21,829 bases of DNA. Origin: an uncultured Treponema sp. (GTDB lineage Bacteria > Spirochaetota > Spirochaetia > Treponematales > Treponemataceae). A program made the translations under genes and the position numbers. The notes below the pieces were generated by a model, which ran no database searches, had not been told where the DNA came from, and saw only the letters and a program-made list of their open reading frames with translations. The stretch covers positions 1 to 21,829 of the forward strand of contig CALCRU010000012.1 of the NCBI GenBank assembly GCA_937894335.1. The letters run 5' to 3'. Positions within the stretch are counted from its first letter, which is position 1, and every line of letters starts with the position of its first letter. Positions 21,318 through 21,829 of this stretch are shown here, piece by piece.

Positions 21318-21829
21318 GGCTCTGTTTGCACACATTGATGACAATCAGGCACTCCAAGGCAAAATCGGTCTTTTCCGCACATTTCTTGAAAGAACGGTTT
21401 TGTTCGTCGAGAAAACGAAGTCTATGAATATGTTCTGCTTCTCAAGGAACGTCTCCTTCGAGTAGTTCAAAATGTTGTTCAGAATCAGGTAGTTGGCGAG
21501 GTATTTTGTCGCAACCCCGTTGTAGCGTGACATGAATTTGTCGAGTCTCGAATGGTAGTTGTTCACTCGCTGGATGTTGTAGATTCCCGACCGGCTGTCC
21601 TCTGCCTTCGACTGGTGGAGGACAAGGTCATTTTCCGCCGCGAATTTCCTGTAGGAATTCATCTTGTCGGTGCAGAGATCGGTTCCTGCCTTTATCCGCC
21701 CCGTGAAAGCCCTGCTTATATCCTGTGCGGACGGCTTACCGCTGTTCGTGACGACCGATATTGACAGCCCGCTTCTGGAAACAGCACACGGAACGCAGGC
21801 CTGCTCGTCCGAAAGCCCCCTCTTGCTTA
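21318..21829 (-). mobile_element. IS1595-family insertion sequence (ISXO2-like), right part
   Basis: The element is recognised by its transposase. Its terminal repeat probably begins at 21318 with GGCTCTGTTTGCACAC on the plus strand, similar in style to ends of this family. The eight bases before it (21310-21317, TATATTTT) are the expected target duplication. The other end lies outside the window. GC content is clearly higher than in the neighbouring export operon. Confidence 0.65.
21345..21829 (-). CDS. ISXO2-like transposase of IS1595 family, N-terminus outside window
   Basis: 161 codons are visible, open to the window edge, so the true start lies to the right. The sequence KRGLSDEQACVPCAVSRSG, then LCTDKMNSYRKFA, and GIYNIQRVNNYHSRLDKFMSRYNGVATKYLANYL is the C-terminal half of the ISXO2-like DDE transposase domain. 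It contains the second catalytic aspartate (CTDKMNSY) and the conserved NxxHS region. The N-terminal zinc-ribbon and first aspartate would be beyond the edge. A short version starting at the internal ATG at 21662 is not a separate gene. The part seen has no stop or frameshift, so the element may be intact. Confidence 0.85.
   Translation of the reverse strand, partial: SKRGLSDEQACVPCAVSRSGLSISVVTNSGKPSAQDISRAFTGRIKAGTDLCTDKMNSYRKFAAENDLVLHQSKAEDSRSGIYNIQRVNNYHSRLDKFMSRYNGVATKYLANYLILNNILNYSKETFLEKQNIFIDFVFSTNKTVLSRNVRKRPILPWSA

Overview
The window reads as a chromosomal segment of a host-associated spirochaete, most likely a Treponema. This is inferred from modest GC, several lipoproteins with relaxed lipoboxes, and the mix of genes; no marker gene here proves it. 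No rRNA, tRNA or CRISPR array was seen, and no gene-free stretch exceeds about 230 bases.

Region 1 (1-8490, minus strand) is a surface-polysaccharide cluster. In transcription order it holds a winged-helix EPS-type regulator, a WecE-type sugar aminotransferase, a Panacea antitoxin with a probable toxin partner, a family 2 glycosyltransferase, a UDP-glucose dehydrogenase-type enzyme, a pyruvyltransferase-family protein, a Wzx-type flippase and a nitroreductase-like protein. The last gene breaks off after 209 codons in sequence that looks like an insertion-sequence end. The aminotransferase has a one-base frame break in a C7 tract at its start.

Region 2 (8400-9978) holds an XRE-type repressor and a tyrosine recombinase. 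Three copies of a palindromic operator lie over divergent promoters, so the repressor probably also controls the regulator that heads the polysaccharide cluster.

Region 3 (9990-15690) is housekeeping-like: a YczE-type membrane protein, NfeD and an SPFH/stomatin protein in one operon, then a membrane-bound class III adenylate cyclase, a small lipoprotein and a GH13 alpha-amylase lipoprotein.

Region 4 (15710-21280, minus strand) is the most unusual part. It is a dedicated export operon behind a near-consensus promoter. The first gene encodes a protein of about 440 residues with a classical double-glycine leader, a long low-complexity linker and a C-terminal papain/C39-like domain carrying an EF-hand loop. 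Next come a lipoprotein that overlaps it by 4 bases, a C39 peptidase-containing ABC transporter (split by a one-base frameshift) and an HlyD adaptor. I infer that the transporter cleaves after Gly-Gly and exports the large protein, possibly as a toxin or effector with the lipoprotein as immunity protein or partner. An IS1595-family element begins about 40 bases upstream of this promoter and runs off the right edge.

Two themes cross the regions. Four promoters place the -10 hexamer 6-7 bases before an ATG, which suggests leaderless mRNAs. Two genes are broken by exactly one extra base in a homopolymer, which could be real mutation, phase variation or sequence error.
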